Shown here: positions 18,101-27,801 of the stretch, piece after piece
Layout: every line of letters begins with the position of its first letter
Position numbering within the stretch: position 1 is the stretch's first letter
IMG/VR virus record: IMGVR_UViG_3300023174_000089
Location: 1-64,000 of that record
DNA length: 64,000 nt
Reading direction: 5' to 3' (one strand)
Source of the DNA: a virus
Position numbers and translations under genes: made by a program
The notes under the pieces: model-generated
Databases searched by the model: none
What the model was told of the DNA's origin: nothing
What the model saw: only the letters and a program-made list of their open reading frames with translations

Positions 18101-21100
18101 GGGTGAAGAAATTAGATTTACCAGAAGTTGAAATATTATATCCTAGATTGTTTGCACTTGTAGAATCTAATTGTCCCATATTGTATATCAAAGAAATTGA
18201 TTGCAATGGGAAATTTTTGACTACTTGTGATGCAGTCATCTGTTTGGTTCTACGATTAACAGTAACCAAATAGTCAAGATTAGAAGTATCAGAAGATGCA
18301 TAACTAGAAAAATCATCAACTAAAATTCCATTTTTGAAACGATTCAATCCGTTACTATCAGGAATTTGTAATGATGCTGCACCTTTTTCTAATACATTCA
18401 ATGCTGTATAGTATTCAATGTTGTTAACACGACTTTCTAAATCAGAAATATCTCGCATCAACCAACGTTTATGTTTAACTCTTTCAATCGAAAGGTTAGG
18501 TAATTTGCCTGTTGCTTCACCTGGAATGTATGCTGTATATGGATCATGTGTCAAATTTGCAATCACCAATGCACCATCAGGTTCATTAGGAGAAATTGGA
18601 TTAGAAGATGGTGTACCTTGAATGATCTCAAAAGAACGGTCTTTGGTTAAAATTAATTTATCTTTTCTAGCCAAATAATATCCAAAATCAGATTCAAATA
18701 CAGATAGGTCGACTGGAATATAAGCACCTAAAGCACCAGAGCCAGAAGAACTTGCTCTGATTGTGAAGTTAGTTTGAGCATTAACTAATGATGGTCTGAA
18801 ATCTAAACAATCTCTTAGTTGATATAAATTACCTGTTGAACTTGTATATGATGGTATCTGTGCATAGTTTTCAGGTGAAGAAGAAATTGGTGCCAAGTAT
18901 GACATTACAGAATAATATCCATCACCACCTGTTGTTGCATAGTAATCTAATACAACAAGTAAGTTACCTTTGATTGCTGGTTGACCTATGCCTAATGTAA
19001 CTGTGGCAAAATCATAGTGTGAATCTCTTTGACCATTATCAAAAGTAAATCGATTGGTAACATCATATGAAGGGTCAGATAACATGGCGTTTGTTGGGAA
19101 TGTTCCTTGAGCCTTAGTATCAATGATCTTTACAATTCGTTTTACATCAGTAATGTATAATTTTTGTGGTGATCCAGGATTAACAATTCCTTGCCAAGTA
19201 ATATAAACCTGACCATTATTAGTATCAACAGATGTGTAACTATTTACCGTGGTGCCAGAAAGATTAACACCAGTTGTATTACCTGTTACCAAGTTTTTAG
19301 CTTTGATGATATAACTGGTATCATTACCAGCTTTAACAAAAGCCTTTGCAATAATTGTTCCAGTAAATGCAGTTAAATCAGATGTTGGTGTTGTGAACGT
19401 TGCTGTTGATCCTGCACCAGTGATAGCACAAGTCCTGGATAATATGTTCCAAGGAACGACTTGACCAACTTTTAATCCTGCATTTGAACCAGGATTTGTA
19501 ACTATAATTTGAAAGTTTTGGGAAACAGCGTCAGCCGATAAAGTTCCAGAACCTAAAAATGCCAGTGTGGAAACTGGTGCCGAACCAAAAGTTAATGTTG
19601 CAACAATATTTCCACCAGAAATACCAAATGCAACGTTTCTAAACACTTGTGTTGTAACATAAGAAGTGTTGTTTGCATAACTTACATACTCATTACCTAA
19701 ATTAAACAATAATTCAGGTGCATTTGGATTTTGAAGTACCGTATCAGCAAGAACATCATTAGTTGCTTTGCTTGATGTATCAATTGTTGCATTAGCTGTA
19801 ACTGTGTATGGTGTTCCAGATGTTGCCTTGACAATAGTTTCTATATCTGTTACATCAAATCTCAAAGTAAACTGTGAAGATGTCGTTGGTGATAATGTAA
19901 ATGGACGGTCAACATAGGCCACTTTTGCTGCAGCATCGTAACTCGTAATTACACGAAAATCTCCAGCAGAGGTGCCTTTATCAATACTTACTGTTACATT
20001 ATAGTAAGCATTGGCCACATTTGAAAACTGATTTGTATTTGGTAATGTTATATAAGTATTATTCGCTGAGTTGCTAGCAACGTTTGCAGTCAGAGTTTGA
20101 TTTTGTAAACCAAAAACGTATGCTTTATACACGTAAGCCGAACCATTGGCTGTATTAGATGTGCTAGAATATACCATATTTCTGATATATCCTGTTGCTG
20201 CTTTGGTTGAATTATATGACGCTTCGTTGGTTAAAACAATACTTGATTTATCTACTGTATGAAAATCAACAGAAGGCAAAGTTGTTACATCAAATACACC
20301 GTTAGCGGAGTTTACAAAAAAGTAATTTCCATAATCAATAAATGTAGGATTATTTGAAACAGAATCTTGTGCTCTTGCTCGGTCGTTGGTTAACTTTACT
20401 TCACTTTGATTTTCTAATCTATAACCACGAACATAAGAAATGCCTTTAGAAATACCAAGGTCATATTTGCTTGAATTAACTGTATTTGCTTTTGGTGTTA
20501 ATGTATAATCATTGACAATGAAATCACCATTGGTGTCATTGGTTCTTTTAGCAAAGTAATCATCAATAACTGAATAGACAGTTCCATTAACTTGTTTTTG
20601 AACTGTGCCTTCAGATAAACGAACTAATTCAATAAAACTATCATCATCACCTAAGGTCAATGGTCGTGTTTCAAGTGCCAATGTAATTTGATAACGATCA
20701 GCACCAGGTGCTTGATAGTTAGTGGCGTTTAAAGCAGGATCCAATAATGTAGTATCATCATTCGAATCAATGATTGTTTCGGTTGAATTTAAACCTACTC
20801 TTAAAGATGGGTTTGCACTATATTTTGAAAGTATAATTGTATCTTCAGAAACAGTTACAAAGTTTCCACGAACATAAAAAATACCTTTTGAAATTGATGC
20901 TACTGATCCTTTTCCTGTTGCTTCGTTACCTATGGATGATGTAATGATTGTTGCAACATAGTTTGAACCATTTAAGTATACTGTATCACCACTAGCAAAT
21001 TGACTACCAGTGATGTATGTTACCATCAATGTGGGTAAATCACCGGCAACTCCAGCGGCTGTTGATGTTGCTTCAGCATAGGCTACAACCTTTGCAACGA

Positions 21101-21410
21101 TTGAACCGCTTTGATTTCTAATTATTCCATTGTCAAATGTGGCCGCAGAAGTTGTAACTCCAGCAGGAGTCGTGGCGTTTAACTTTAAGAAATATACATT
21201 CTGATTGATAGTTACTTTACCACCAGAAACAGGAGTATTTTGTGCAAAAATGGCATCAGCAAAACTTGTGATTTGATTTTGCAGAATGGTTTGTGATTGT
21301 GTTAATTCACGGGCTTGAACAGAATAACCTGGTTTAAAAAGAATTCGATGGTAGTTTTTAGTTACATCAAAGTCATCATAGTATGGGTCTACGTTAAAGT
21401 TAAGTGCCAT
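15165..21410 (-). CDS. giant tail/baseplate structural protein (DUF4815-type N-terminus)
   Basis: 2081 residues. The N-terminus (NVDPYYDDFD, then NYHRILFKPGYSVQARELTQ) is the signature of DUF4815-type proteins in marine T4-like phages, which are large tail proteins. The body is beta-rich. Near the C-terminus (about residues 1820-1890) are two copies of an NxGxGYxxxPxI beta repeat, also present in gp6, the gp7-like and gp8 proteins here. The ATG has a GGAAAG ribosome site. It lies directly downstream of gp8, so a baseplate-periphery or long-fibre base role is likely. Exact T4 equivalent (gp10/gp12 region) not assignable. Confidence 0.8.
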   Translation of the reverse strand: MALNFNVDPYYDDFDVTKNYHRILFKPGYSVQARELTQSQTILQNQITSFADAIFAQNTPVSGGKVTINQNVYFLKLNATTPAGVTTSAATFDNGIIRNQSGSIVAKVVAYAEATSTAAGVAGDLPTLMVTYITGSQFASGDTVYLNGSNYVATIITSSIGNEATGKGSVASISKGIFYVRGNFVTVSEDTIILSKYSANPSLRVGLNSTETIIDSNDDTTLLDPALNATNYQAPGADRYQITLALETRPLTLGDDDSFIELVRLSEGTVQKQVNGTVYSVIDDYFAKRTNDTNGDFIVNDYTLTPKANTVNSSKYDLGISKGISYVRGYRLENQSEVKLTNDRARAQDSVSNNPTFIDYGNYFFVNSANGVFDVTTLPSVDFHTVDKSSIVLTNEASYNSTKAATGYIRNMVYSSTSNTANGSAYVYKAYVFGLQNQTLTANVASNSANNTYITLPNTNQFSNVANAYYNVTVSIDKGTSAGDFRVITSYDAAAKVAYVDRPFTLSPTTSSQFTLRFDVTDIETIVKATSGTPYTVTANATIDTSSKATNDVLADTVLQNPNAPELLFNLGNEYVSYANNTSYVTTQVFRNVAFGISGGNIVATLTFGSAPVSTLAFLGSGTLSADAVSQNFQIIVTNPGSNAGLKVGQVVPWNILSRTCAITGAGSTATFTTPTSDLTAFTGTIIAKAFVKAGNDTSYIIKAKNLVTGNTTGVNLSGTTVNSYTSVDTNNGQVYITWQGIVNPGSPQKLYITDVKRIVKIIDTKAQGTFPTNAMLSDPSYDVTNRFTFDNGQRDSHYDFATVTLGIGQPAIKGNLLVVLDYYATTGGDGYYSVMSYLAPISSSPENYAQIPSYTSSTGNLYQLRDCLDFRPSLVNAQTNFTIRASSSGSGALGAYIPVDLSVFESDFGYYLARKDKLILTKDRSFEIIQGTPSSNPISPNEPDGALVIANLTHDPYTAYIPGEATGKLPNLSIERVKHKRWLMRDISDLESRVNNIEYYTALNVLEKGAASLQIPDSNGLNRFKNGILVDDFSSYASSDTSNLDYLVTVNRRTKQMTASQVVKNFPLQSISLIYNMGQLDSTSANNLGYNISTSGKSNFFTLSYTTANVITQQIASRTVNLNPFAVTLNSGVMDLTPPMDNWVDTEKAPDLLIVDPNLQVYRASDQVNVLQVGDWKTTVSTTTDNVIASGRNWRVNQVTTYTEQQQKTVLGKYDKLNSSYLETAGYITDVSILPYIRKQFLQFNTYGMLVNTDVHAYFDGILVDKYVRRPNILELINVTGSFVDGDIIGVYAGGNFTPYAKVISYYAYPGTTDVRLYVIGLEGMTFTAGVTLQNSKFNSSGQYQSTTASGKISSYTSISGILRSANSTTSIQLSASSATTDIYTGNTVYIINGTGAGQSAVISAFNTTTKTATLSSAITTTAGDIYSIGKLTTNEVGMLSGIFAIPGATFHTGQRAFRIDNRIAGNLDSATTFSEATFYASGLQTTKQGVNYASSIDSAKNTFTQTSTKTNQTSYNYTTVWDPVAQTFIIDKDNYPNGCFIDSVKFFFATKPSTGFAPVTLSIVGTVNGYPSGETLDHSQVTLTSEHIKTSNNPHYLDSNTYTVFKFPTPVYLEPNKLYAFILKCPTSNEYTIYTAQNGDTAISSSVKNLPTDPTPSTITKISSAPYVGSLFLSQNSQTWTADQNESMMFVVERCKFNVGTQPQIQFVVPKKLPYRKFVGQEIDYYLNANTISNLGTSFANTDISVDAFNVSTTDFIPGTTALSYQYSSTVKSSYTGAPAASVTPGKFGTPTYDDIYLNDGLGQRVLDANSNTSFSLFATMSSVNDAVSPVISDDGLSVYSITWNINNLGLSNNVITVASGGTGYNAQTVSVTVNSTDGYGTGATAVANVVGGVIDNVYITNSGSGYLTTPTITVTDNATRSGNSNASIIVAGETSKSGGNALAKYFTKKVVLNQGFDSGDLRVYFTAYRPVNTNIYVYYKILSRNDTQKFEDGNWQLMTLINNSDSLYSQTRDNTYEFVAAPGTLSKPQNYVSYTSGVTNQTYNNFSQFAIKIVLATSDNTFVPYLSDIRAIALPSAV

Positions 21411-21422
21411 TTTTTCTTTCCA

Positions 21423-22832
21423 TTAAAATCTTAACACAACACGGAATTGTTCAGTAGCATCACCACTTCTCTCAACTCCTGTTCTATTTTCTATGTAGGT
21501 CATATAACCGGAGTATATGATAAAGTCTGGTTCTGTTACTTGTAATAGGGTTCTAATGATAGCTTGTCCAGTCGATACACTTTCTTGCACAAGAACTTCA
21601 TTTAAAGATGGTGTTCCTGTTGTATTTATGACCTTTAGTATATTGGTTGCTGGGTTGAAACTAACAATTTTTGCTTTAAAGGTTGCTCGAGCCAGAGATG
21701 GTCCTTGATATAACACCTCACCACTACTATACGAACCTAGTCCAGAGGAAACAAATAGATGAATAGTGGCATCATATACCGTTTCTGTGGCATATGGAAT
21801 TCGTTTAGTCAAATTACTCTTAGAAAATGGATCTAATATCATTCCTAATTGTCTATAGGTAATATCGGTTGGTATTAAACCACCTTCACTACCATTAAAA
21901 TCTAGAGCCGTCATAACATGACTACATCCTAACTCTGATATAGGATCGAATCCGTGACCTCCTACTGGCGAAACAGGACTGATCGCAGTAGCAACTACAT
22001 TGGGTGTTGGATAACCTATCTCCGTTGTTATTACCGTTTCAGCATAGGTATACCCTTGACCAGTATTTGCCACAACGATATCGGTAATATATCCAGCCGA
22101 ATTAACTGTGGCGGTACCGTTGGCATTCTGGCCATCACCATTGATTGTGATTTTAACTCCGCCAGAAAAGTATCCACGACCAGTATTCGTCACATTAATA
22201 ACTTCTATATCACCATGAGTTGCATAAGTATCTACTGGATTTGGAATTCGTTCTCCAATAGGAACAGGCATCCAGTTTGCATCTAAAAACTTTTGCTTCT
22301 GACCAATGTTGATGGTATACATAAATTTCCATTTGTAACCATCAGCTGTTTTAACCAAGAATGTTTTATCGAATGTTCCAGGCAAAAATTCTGGTTCTAC
22401 TGTCGATGCTCCGTTATTATTGTTCCATAAACACTTAAACACCTGGTCAAAACGATTACGAATATAAAAATTCTTAGTTAGGATACCATTCGAATCAACA
22501 GTAAACATATCTTCTGTATCAGAATAAACATCATAAACTGTACCTGTTTTCCAGTCCCTTCTTGGTATTACTGGAGATATATCAGAAGATGTTACTTTTT
22601 TGGCTGCAATTATATTTTTAAAAACTTGTTTTAATGAATATTGATCCTGTTCAGGTACAGGAGGAGATTCTTCATCTGGCCAAGGATCAACCTGTCCAAT
22701 GAAAGCATACAAAGCATTCTGTAAAGAATTAAAAGAATTGGCTGTTGATGCTGGTGCATAGTAATATTGTAACACTTCATATATCTTACTGCCGTATATG
22801 AGTTGTGATGAGTTTGCTGTATAATTTGCCAT
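21423..22832 (-). CDS. 8: baseplate wedge protein gp8
   Basis: 469 residues. The N-terminal pattern (GSKIYEVLQYYYAP, YAFIGQVDPWPDEESPPVP) and the middle (WKTGTVYDVYSDTEDM, YIRNRFDQVFKCLWNNN, TADGYKWKFMYTI) are diagnostic for T4 gp8, which forms the wedge joining gp7 and gp10. It is longer than T4 gp8 (334 residues) because of an insert at about residues 210-270 carrying NTGRGYFSGGV and NTGQGYTYAET repeats. It ends YRQLGMIL... FRVVLRF. No Shine-Dalgarno is visible; the leader is AATAAATAAATC. Confidence 0.85.
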   Translation of the reverse strand: MANYTANSSQLIYGSKIYEVLQYYYAPASTANSFNSLQNALYAFIGQVDPWPDEESPPVPEQDQYSLKQVFKNIIAAKKVTSSDISPVIPRRDWKTGTVYDVYSDTEDMFTVDSNGILTKNFYIRNRFDQVFKCLWNNNNGASTVEPEFLPGTFDKTFLVKTADGYKWKFMYTINIGQKQKFLDANWMPVPIGERIPNPVDTYATHGDIEVINVTNTGRGYFSGGVKITINGDGQNANGTATVNSAGYITDIVVANTGQGYTYAETVITTEIGYPTPNVVATAISPVSPVGGHGFDPISELGCSHVMTALDFNGSEGGLIPTDITYRQLGMILDPFSKSNLTKRIPYATETVYDATIHLFVSSGLGSYSSGEVLYQGPSLARATFKAKIVSFNPATNILKVINTTGTPSLNEVLVQESVSTGQAIIRTLLQVTEPDFIIYSGYMTYIENRTGVERSGDATEQFRVVLRF

Positions 22833-22842
22833 GATTTATTTA

Positions 22843-24885
22843 TTAAGCGTGTTGAACAGTAACAAAAGTATTTGCTAAATCACCATCAATGCTAAAGTAT
22901 CTTAGGTAAGCAGAACTTGTTGCTGGCATGGTAAACGTTGTAGAGTTTATGGTTGAATTTAGTGCTGAACAACCATGTGTAACTGTTCTTTGTGTGCCGC
23001 CAGTATTTGTTAACCAAACCTCAACAACTTTACCGTAAACAAAATTAGAAAGAGTAAATGTTAAATCTGCGGTAAGTGTGGCTCTAATTAATGATGTTGT
23101 TGAGAAGTTAATTGTAATAGCTGTTTGAGCACCTTGATAAATTGTTGGTACATAAATGAACCCTTTACTTGGTTGAATTGTACCAGTAAATTCAACGGAA
23201 TCAGCATTGAACGAAGCAATCTTTTGTATTGTATTCGAACCTGTCGGTGTATTCCAGAATTCGATACGGGTGCCACGGTTCGTATTACTAAAATTCTCAG
23301 CAGCCACCATATCAATCTTTGATGGGCTCGATGCTGGAAATTGTGTGCCAGTATAACCATTACCAGCAAAACGTAACAAAACATCATTGTTGGCTACAGC
23401 TGTAGGTGTGGCAGCTGACCCACGACCCATCCTACCTGTGTATAATGGATACGTATTTGTACCAAAGGAATCAGCAACAATTCGTGTTACAGAATTTGCT
23501 TTGCCTGTAACATGCAGCATGTAATTTGTATTTGATGGAGGTACTGTAACAAAACCATCACTGGCTGTAATACTAATTAAAGGAACACTTGTTGAGAAAG
23601 TGGAATTATTAACATGTAACCCACCTGTTGCATGTATTACACCTGGTGTAGTAAAACTTCCATCTAATCCAAATAAAAAATCTTGTGTATTTGCTTGAAT
23701 TCCAAAAGCATAATTAGATGAAATCATAAAAACGGCAGGACTTGCCATTGGTGCCGAATTAAATTCTGTATTTGCTATTGTGATACTAACAGGAACAGAT
23801 AAACTTCCATCTTCTCCAAAATTGAATTGTTTTTGAACACCATCTGTATCAGTTTGTATTTGAACACCGGCAACCGATCCAATAAAGAGGTCATCAGTTG
23901 CCTGTATAGAAGCAGTACCATCAAAATTTAAATCACCAGTAATGGTTAATGTGCCACCAAAAATGCCTGTTGTGTTGGCTAAAGCATTGTTTGCTTTGTT
24001 GAATGCAGCCCAAGCATGATTATTGGCGGTTGTAATATTAGTATTTTGAGTGGTATTTACACCTTGAATAATGGTAATATTACCAGAGTTTGTGTTGGCT
24101 AAATTAAAAGCCGCCTGAGATTTAACATTGGCTGCTGTAATTTCTGTATTTTGTTTAACATCAACACCTTGAATTACAGTTATGTTATTACCATGTGTGT
24201 TGGCTTGATTGTAAATGGTTGCAACATAATTGTTCAAATCAATGGCAAAATTGTATGCTGAATTGGCTTGATTGAATATGACTTGTGAATGTGCTGCAGA
24301 AACGGCTGCTGTATTTTGTGTTGTTGCATCAGCAAATGTAAGTGGTTTTGATTTGAGAGCAAATCCATTTTTATTAAAACGTGCTGCCTCATTTGCTCTT
24401 AATGTACCACCTAAAAATACAACAACATCAGTATTGGCTTGACCTGTACCTATCCATAAATTTCCATTTGGTGAACCTGGTTTACCTTGAACATACAAAT
24501 AACCATCATTGTTTGCCAAATTGAAGTCGTTACAAGCCGCCATGGCTGAACCTTGAATACCCAAATCAATGTAGTTATTAGCATTATCACCATTATCAGA
24601 AGTAATTACGAAATCACCAGATCCTTTTTCATTAATATTTTGAACCCAAATTTGAGAGTATTGTGCCGTATTTGAAATAAACTGTGCAACAACATTTGGG
24701 TTTAAATTTTCTTGAGAAGTTCCGACATTTAATACATTATCTTCATAGAGAGCACCAGCAAGAGTAGTCGTAGAAAACTGTCCTGTTGTATTGGTTGTTT
24801 TATCTACCGCAACAAATATGGTATTGGCATTATTAGCCGATAGATGTGTGATAATAGGAAGTTGTGATATTTTTACTGTTGCCAT
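22843..24885 (-). CDS. virion structural protein / fibre with coiled-coil repeats
   Basis: 680 residues. It starts MATVKISQLPIITHLSANNANTI, a common N-terminus of T4-like marine phage structural proteins. The middle includes AAFNxANT blocks and two GVxxxQNT units (about residues 230-300) like those of the distal fibres. Then come beta modules (DFLFGLDGSFTTPGVIH) and a C-terminal beta domain (TLTADLTFTLSNFVYGKVVEVWL) ending VQHA. Its place between gp8 and the gp7-like gene suggests a fibre attached at the baseplate periphery, functionally like T4 gp9/gp10, but no sequence homology can be claimed. Confidence 0.75.
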   Translation of the reverse strand: MATVKISQLPIITHLSANNANTIFVAVDKTTNTTGQFSTTTLAGALYEDNVLNVGTSQENLNPNVVAQFISNTAQYSQIWVQNINEKGSGDFVITSDNGDNANNYIDLGIQGSAMAACNDFNLANNDGYLYVQGKPGSPNGNLWIGTGQANTDVVVFLGGTLRANEAARFNKNGFALKSKPLTFADATTQNTAAVSAAHSQVIFNQANSAYNFAIDLNNYVATIYNQANTHGNNITVIQGVDVKQNTEITAANVKSQAAFNLANTNSGNITIIQGVNTTQNTNITTANNHAWAAFNKANNALANTTGIFGGTLTITGDLNFDGTASIQATDDLFIGSVAGVQIQTDTDGVQKQFNFGEDGSLSVPVSITIANTEFNSAPMASPAVFMISSNYAFGIQANTQDFLFGLDGSFTTPGVIHATGGLHVNNSTFSTSVPLISITASDGFVTVPPSNTNYMLHVTGKANSVTRIVADSFGTNTYPLYTGRMGRGSAATPTAVANNDVLLRFAGNGYTGTQFPASSPSKIDMVAAENFSNTNRGTRIEFWNTPTGSNTIQKIASFNADSVEFTGTIQPSKGFIYVPTIYQGAQTAITINFSTTSLIRATLTADLTFTLSNFVYGKVVEVWLTNTGGTQRTVTHGCSALNSTINSTTFTMPATSSAYLRYFSIDGDLANTFVTVQHA

Positions 24886-24888
24886 TTT

Positions 24889-27798
24889 TTACCCTATGAT
24901 TAGATAAGTTCCTTGTTCTGTAATAATATTATCGCCGGTTTCTGTTGCCAATAATGGATAATCATATACAAATACTTGGCCATATATTATTGCAACTTGC
25001 GTATTAGCATTCTTGTTTACTGTTATTCTAGAATTACCTGATGGTCCAAATGAACTATTGGCCACAGATATATTACCGTTGGCAAATACTCTGGTGACCT
25101 TATAATATGGCCCACCATTCAATGAAACTTGGTCTCCAACGTAAATGATATTATTTGCTGGTGTTTTTCTGTCAAAATTACCATCATATTGGCCTGTAAC
25201 TGATGTTATATTTATGACGTTTGAGGACGCATTTGCATACCCAAAAGCTACATTTGCAAAAGTTAGGAATACATTGTCATCAATTGTCAGTTTGTTATTT
25301 ACATAATCAACGTCAGTAATTAAAGAATATACTTTCACGTTATTACTGGCATCAAATTTTATATAATCATTAGCAAATATAGTATTACCAATGTTACCAG
25401 ATATAACATTGTTGACTTTAATAACATTTGTGCTGATGATATTGGTAGATGTATTAACTTCCAAAGTCAAATAAGCTGCTCCGCCAGCTACATATTCTAA
25501 TGTATATCCTTTTTGAAGTCCTGTGTCCGTACCAAGGTTAAATGAATTGGAAGTTCTTATTAAGTTTCTGCCAATCAACTTTGAACCAGACGGATGTAAT
25601 AAGTTCAGTATTAAATCTTTATATGACTTTAGAGCTTTTTCTACAGACAGAACGTAAGTATACTTGTTATAATTCAAACTCTGTAATACGAGGCCGAGAG
25701 AAGAAGGTTGACCATCTTCGTTTAGATATACACCTTGACCAACAATGAGGCCATTTAAAAATGAAGCATTTGCCTTGGCATTTCCATCACCATACTGAAT
25801 AAAACTAGAAGAAACTCCTGCCTTATTGATTAATACTGGTTGAGGAGTAAAACTCAATTGTGTTGTTGTGTTACCAACCTCTCGATCAACTTTTAAATCT
25901 ACACTTTCTGTAAAATTTCCAGAATAGTCATATACTCTTAACCTATAGATATCATTTTGTGTATTTCCTGTAACGTCAAAAGATGTTCGAGTGAAAGAAT
26001 AGACATTAGCAGAATAAGTTGAAGATAAGTATGTATTACCTTGATAGATAATGTCACCAGGAACAATTGAATTTGATCCCGATACATTACTTAGAGCCAA
26101 ATCTTGAACATTCAAATATACTTTTGGTGCAGAAATGTAATCTTCACCTGGATTTATAATGTTGATTGTTGATATTTGTCCAATACGGTCTGTCGTAGGT
26201 GATAAAATAGCTCCGTCACCCATAATTCCTGTGATTGACAATTCAGCATCTGTTCCGTATTGTGTATTTATTATAACTTTTGGTAAATCTCTAGTAACAT
26301 ATCCACATCCACCTAAAGGATAAGTTACTTTTGTATTATTATTGGCAAAAACATAAGGCACACTAACGATTGTTCCTGTTGCATTGACTACGATGTTTGC
26401 GAATGCTCCCTCTCCTGTGCCACCAACAATTGTAATCGTATCATTATTTCCATAACCAGTTCCACCATTTACAATTTTAATTGGCTGTAAAATGCCAAGA
26501 TTTTTCAAGTCACTTTGACCAACATCTGTTGTGTATAGTGATATTGCTGTTACGTTTGGTGTCTTAGTATATCCAGCACCTTGATTTGTAATCTTCACAG
26601 AACCTATTGGTCCAACTGTGAAAGAAGTGAATGTGAAAGCATCAACTAATCTTGAATTAGTATTAGTTACACCAGGATTGGCAAAAATTGAATATGTTTG
26701 TGCTGATGTTGAATTACCAATCACCACATTCTTGGCAATACCTATAGAATTATTTACAATATAAGAAACGTTTGATAACTTTTCATTATCTAATAAATTA
26801 ATTTCTGCTCGTGCCGATGCATCAGCTGTACCTGTGAAAACGATACTAGAATTTGGTGGCAATCGATAACCATTTGAACCATCTGTAACAACAATAGTTG
26901 CAATACTACCTTTAGTGGTTTGACCAACCAAAGCTTCTGCACCAACAGGATTTTGTACATCAGTATTCAATCCACCAAAAACAATAACTGGATCACCAGT
27001 TTCATAGAATTGTCCACGATCTTTAGAGTTTATTCTTATTGATGAAACGACACCAATAATTTTTCCTCTTAATGTTGTGGCACTTTCTGGTATGGATACA
27101 CCTTGATTTTGAATGTATACTTTATTATTATAAAAATAAACATCCAAATTATTGTTATCGACTACACGAACAAATTCTCCAGAATTGAATAGTCGTTGTA
27201 TATTTGATATAAAGACTTCAGTTTTTGAACCAGTAACACTTGAATAGTCGATTGTTGCATATGATTTTGTAGTTTCACCAAAAATTCTTAGATTGTTAAT
27301 TAACAACCAATTTGGATTTAAAGAATCTATTCTTAGTGATTTCGTAATAACCCATTTACCATCTGATGCTTTTAAAATGGTATCAGATGTATTGAATATC
27401 TCTGCACTTGAATTATATAAGGCTCTGAATAAAAATTTGTAAGAATTTTCTGTGCCTTTGGTGTTGTATAACTCTTTTGATATTTTTAATAATTTTCTCT
27501 TATCAGTTAAGGCTTCTTTTGGCACATAAGGTAGAAAATCATTAATAAAATAATCAACAAACTCATCTAGTGTATTGTCTACATCAGAATAGTTTAATAA
27601 ATTTTTAGATGCATGGGTTACACCTTGATTGGTTGAAGTAACCATAGTGTTGGAAGCATTAGCACTATATGACGCTTCCATCCATTGATAATATGCTTCT
27701 ATAAAAGCAACAAAATTTTGATAGCTCGCTTCATCCTGAATAAATTCAGGAAGTTGTTTGACTATTTGTAATGATGTTTTATAATTATTAGAAATCAT
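24889..27798 (-). CDS. 7: baseplate wedge protein, gp7-like
   Basis: 969 residues, close to T4 gp7 (1032). The N-terminal 140 residues are helical and charged (LQIVKQLPEFIQDEASYQNFVAFIEAYYQWME, YFINDFLPYVPKE, TENSYKFLFRALYN). The remainder is beta-rich with four NxGxGY-type repeats at about residues 300-560 (NQGAGYTKTP, NGGTGYGNND, NPGEDYISAP and a related GSNGYRLPP). In T4 gp7 links gp6, gp8 and gp10. Position directly after gp6 and before gp8 matches T4 gene order. Assignment rests on length, order and the N-terminal pattern. Confidence 0.7.
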   Translation of the reverse strand: MISNNYKTSLQIVKQLPEFIQDEASYQNFVAFIEAYYQWMEASYSANASNTMVTSTNQGVTHASKNLLNYSDVDNTLDEFVDYFINDFLPYVPKEALTDKRKLLKISKELYNTKGTENSYKFLFRALYNSSAEIFNTSDTILKASDGKWVITKSLRIDSLNPNWLLINNLRIFGETTKSYATIDYSSVTGSKTEVFISNIQRLFNSGEFVRVVDNNNLDVYFYNNKVYIQNQGVSIPESATTLRGKIIGVVSSIRINSKDRGQFYETGDPVIVFGGLNTDVQNPVGAEALVGQTTKGSIATIVVTDGSNGYRLPPNSSIVFTGTADASARAEINLLDNEKLSNVSYIVNNSIGIAKNVVIGNSTSAQTYSIFANPGVTNTNSRLVDAFTFTSFTVGPIGSVKITNQGAGYTKTPNVTAISLYTTDVGQSDLKNLGILQPIKIVNGGTGYGNNDTITIVGGTGEGAFANIVVNATGTIVSVPYVFANNNTKVTYPLGGCGYVTRDLPKVIINTQYGTDAELSITGIMGDGAILSPTTDRIGQISTINIINPGEDYISAPKVYLNVQDLALSNVSGSNSIVPGDIIYQGNTYLSSTYSANVYSFTRTSFDVTGNTQNDIYRLRVYDYSGNFTESVDLKVDREVGNTTTQLSFTPQPVLINKAGVSSSFIQYGDGNAKANASFLNGLIVGQGVYLNEDGQPSSLGLVLQSLNYNKYTYVLSVEKALKSYKDLILNLLHPSGSKLIGRNLIRTSNSFNLGTDTGLQKGYTLEYVAGGAAYLTLEVNTSTNIISTNVIKVNNVISGNIGNTIFANDYIKFDASNNVKVYSLITDVDYVNNKLTIDDNVFLTFANVAFGYANASSNVINITSVTGQYDGNFDRKTPANNIIYVGDQVSLNGGPYYKVTRVFANGNISVANSSFGPSGNSRITVNKNANTQVAIIYGQVFVYDYPLLATETGDNIITEQGTYLIIG

Positions 27799-27801
27799 TT
27801 A

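Noticed and set aside
22837-22844. AATAAATA directly before the gp8 start, and the same at 30273-30280 before gp25, as late promoters
   Set aside because: They end 4 bases before the ATG, so transcription would begin inside the start codon; they are better read as A-rich leaders.
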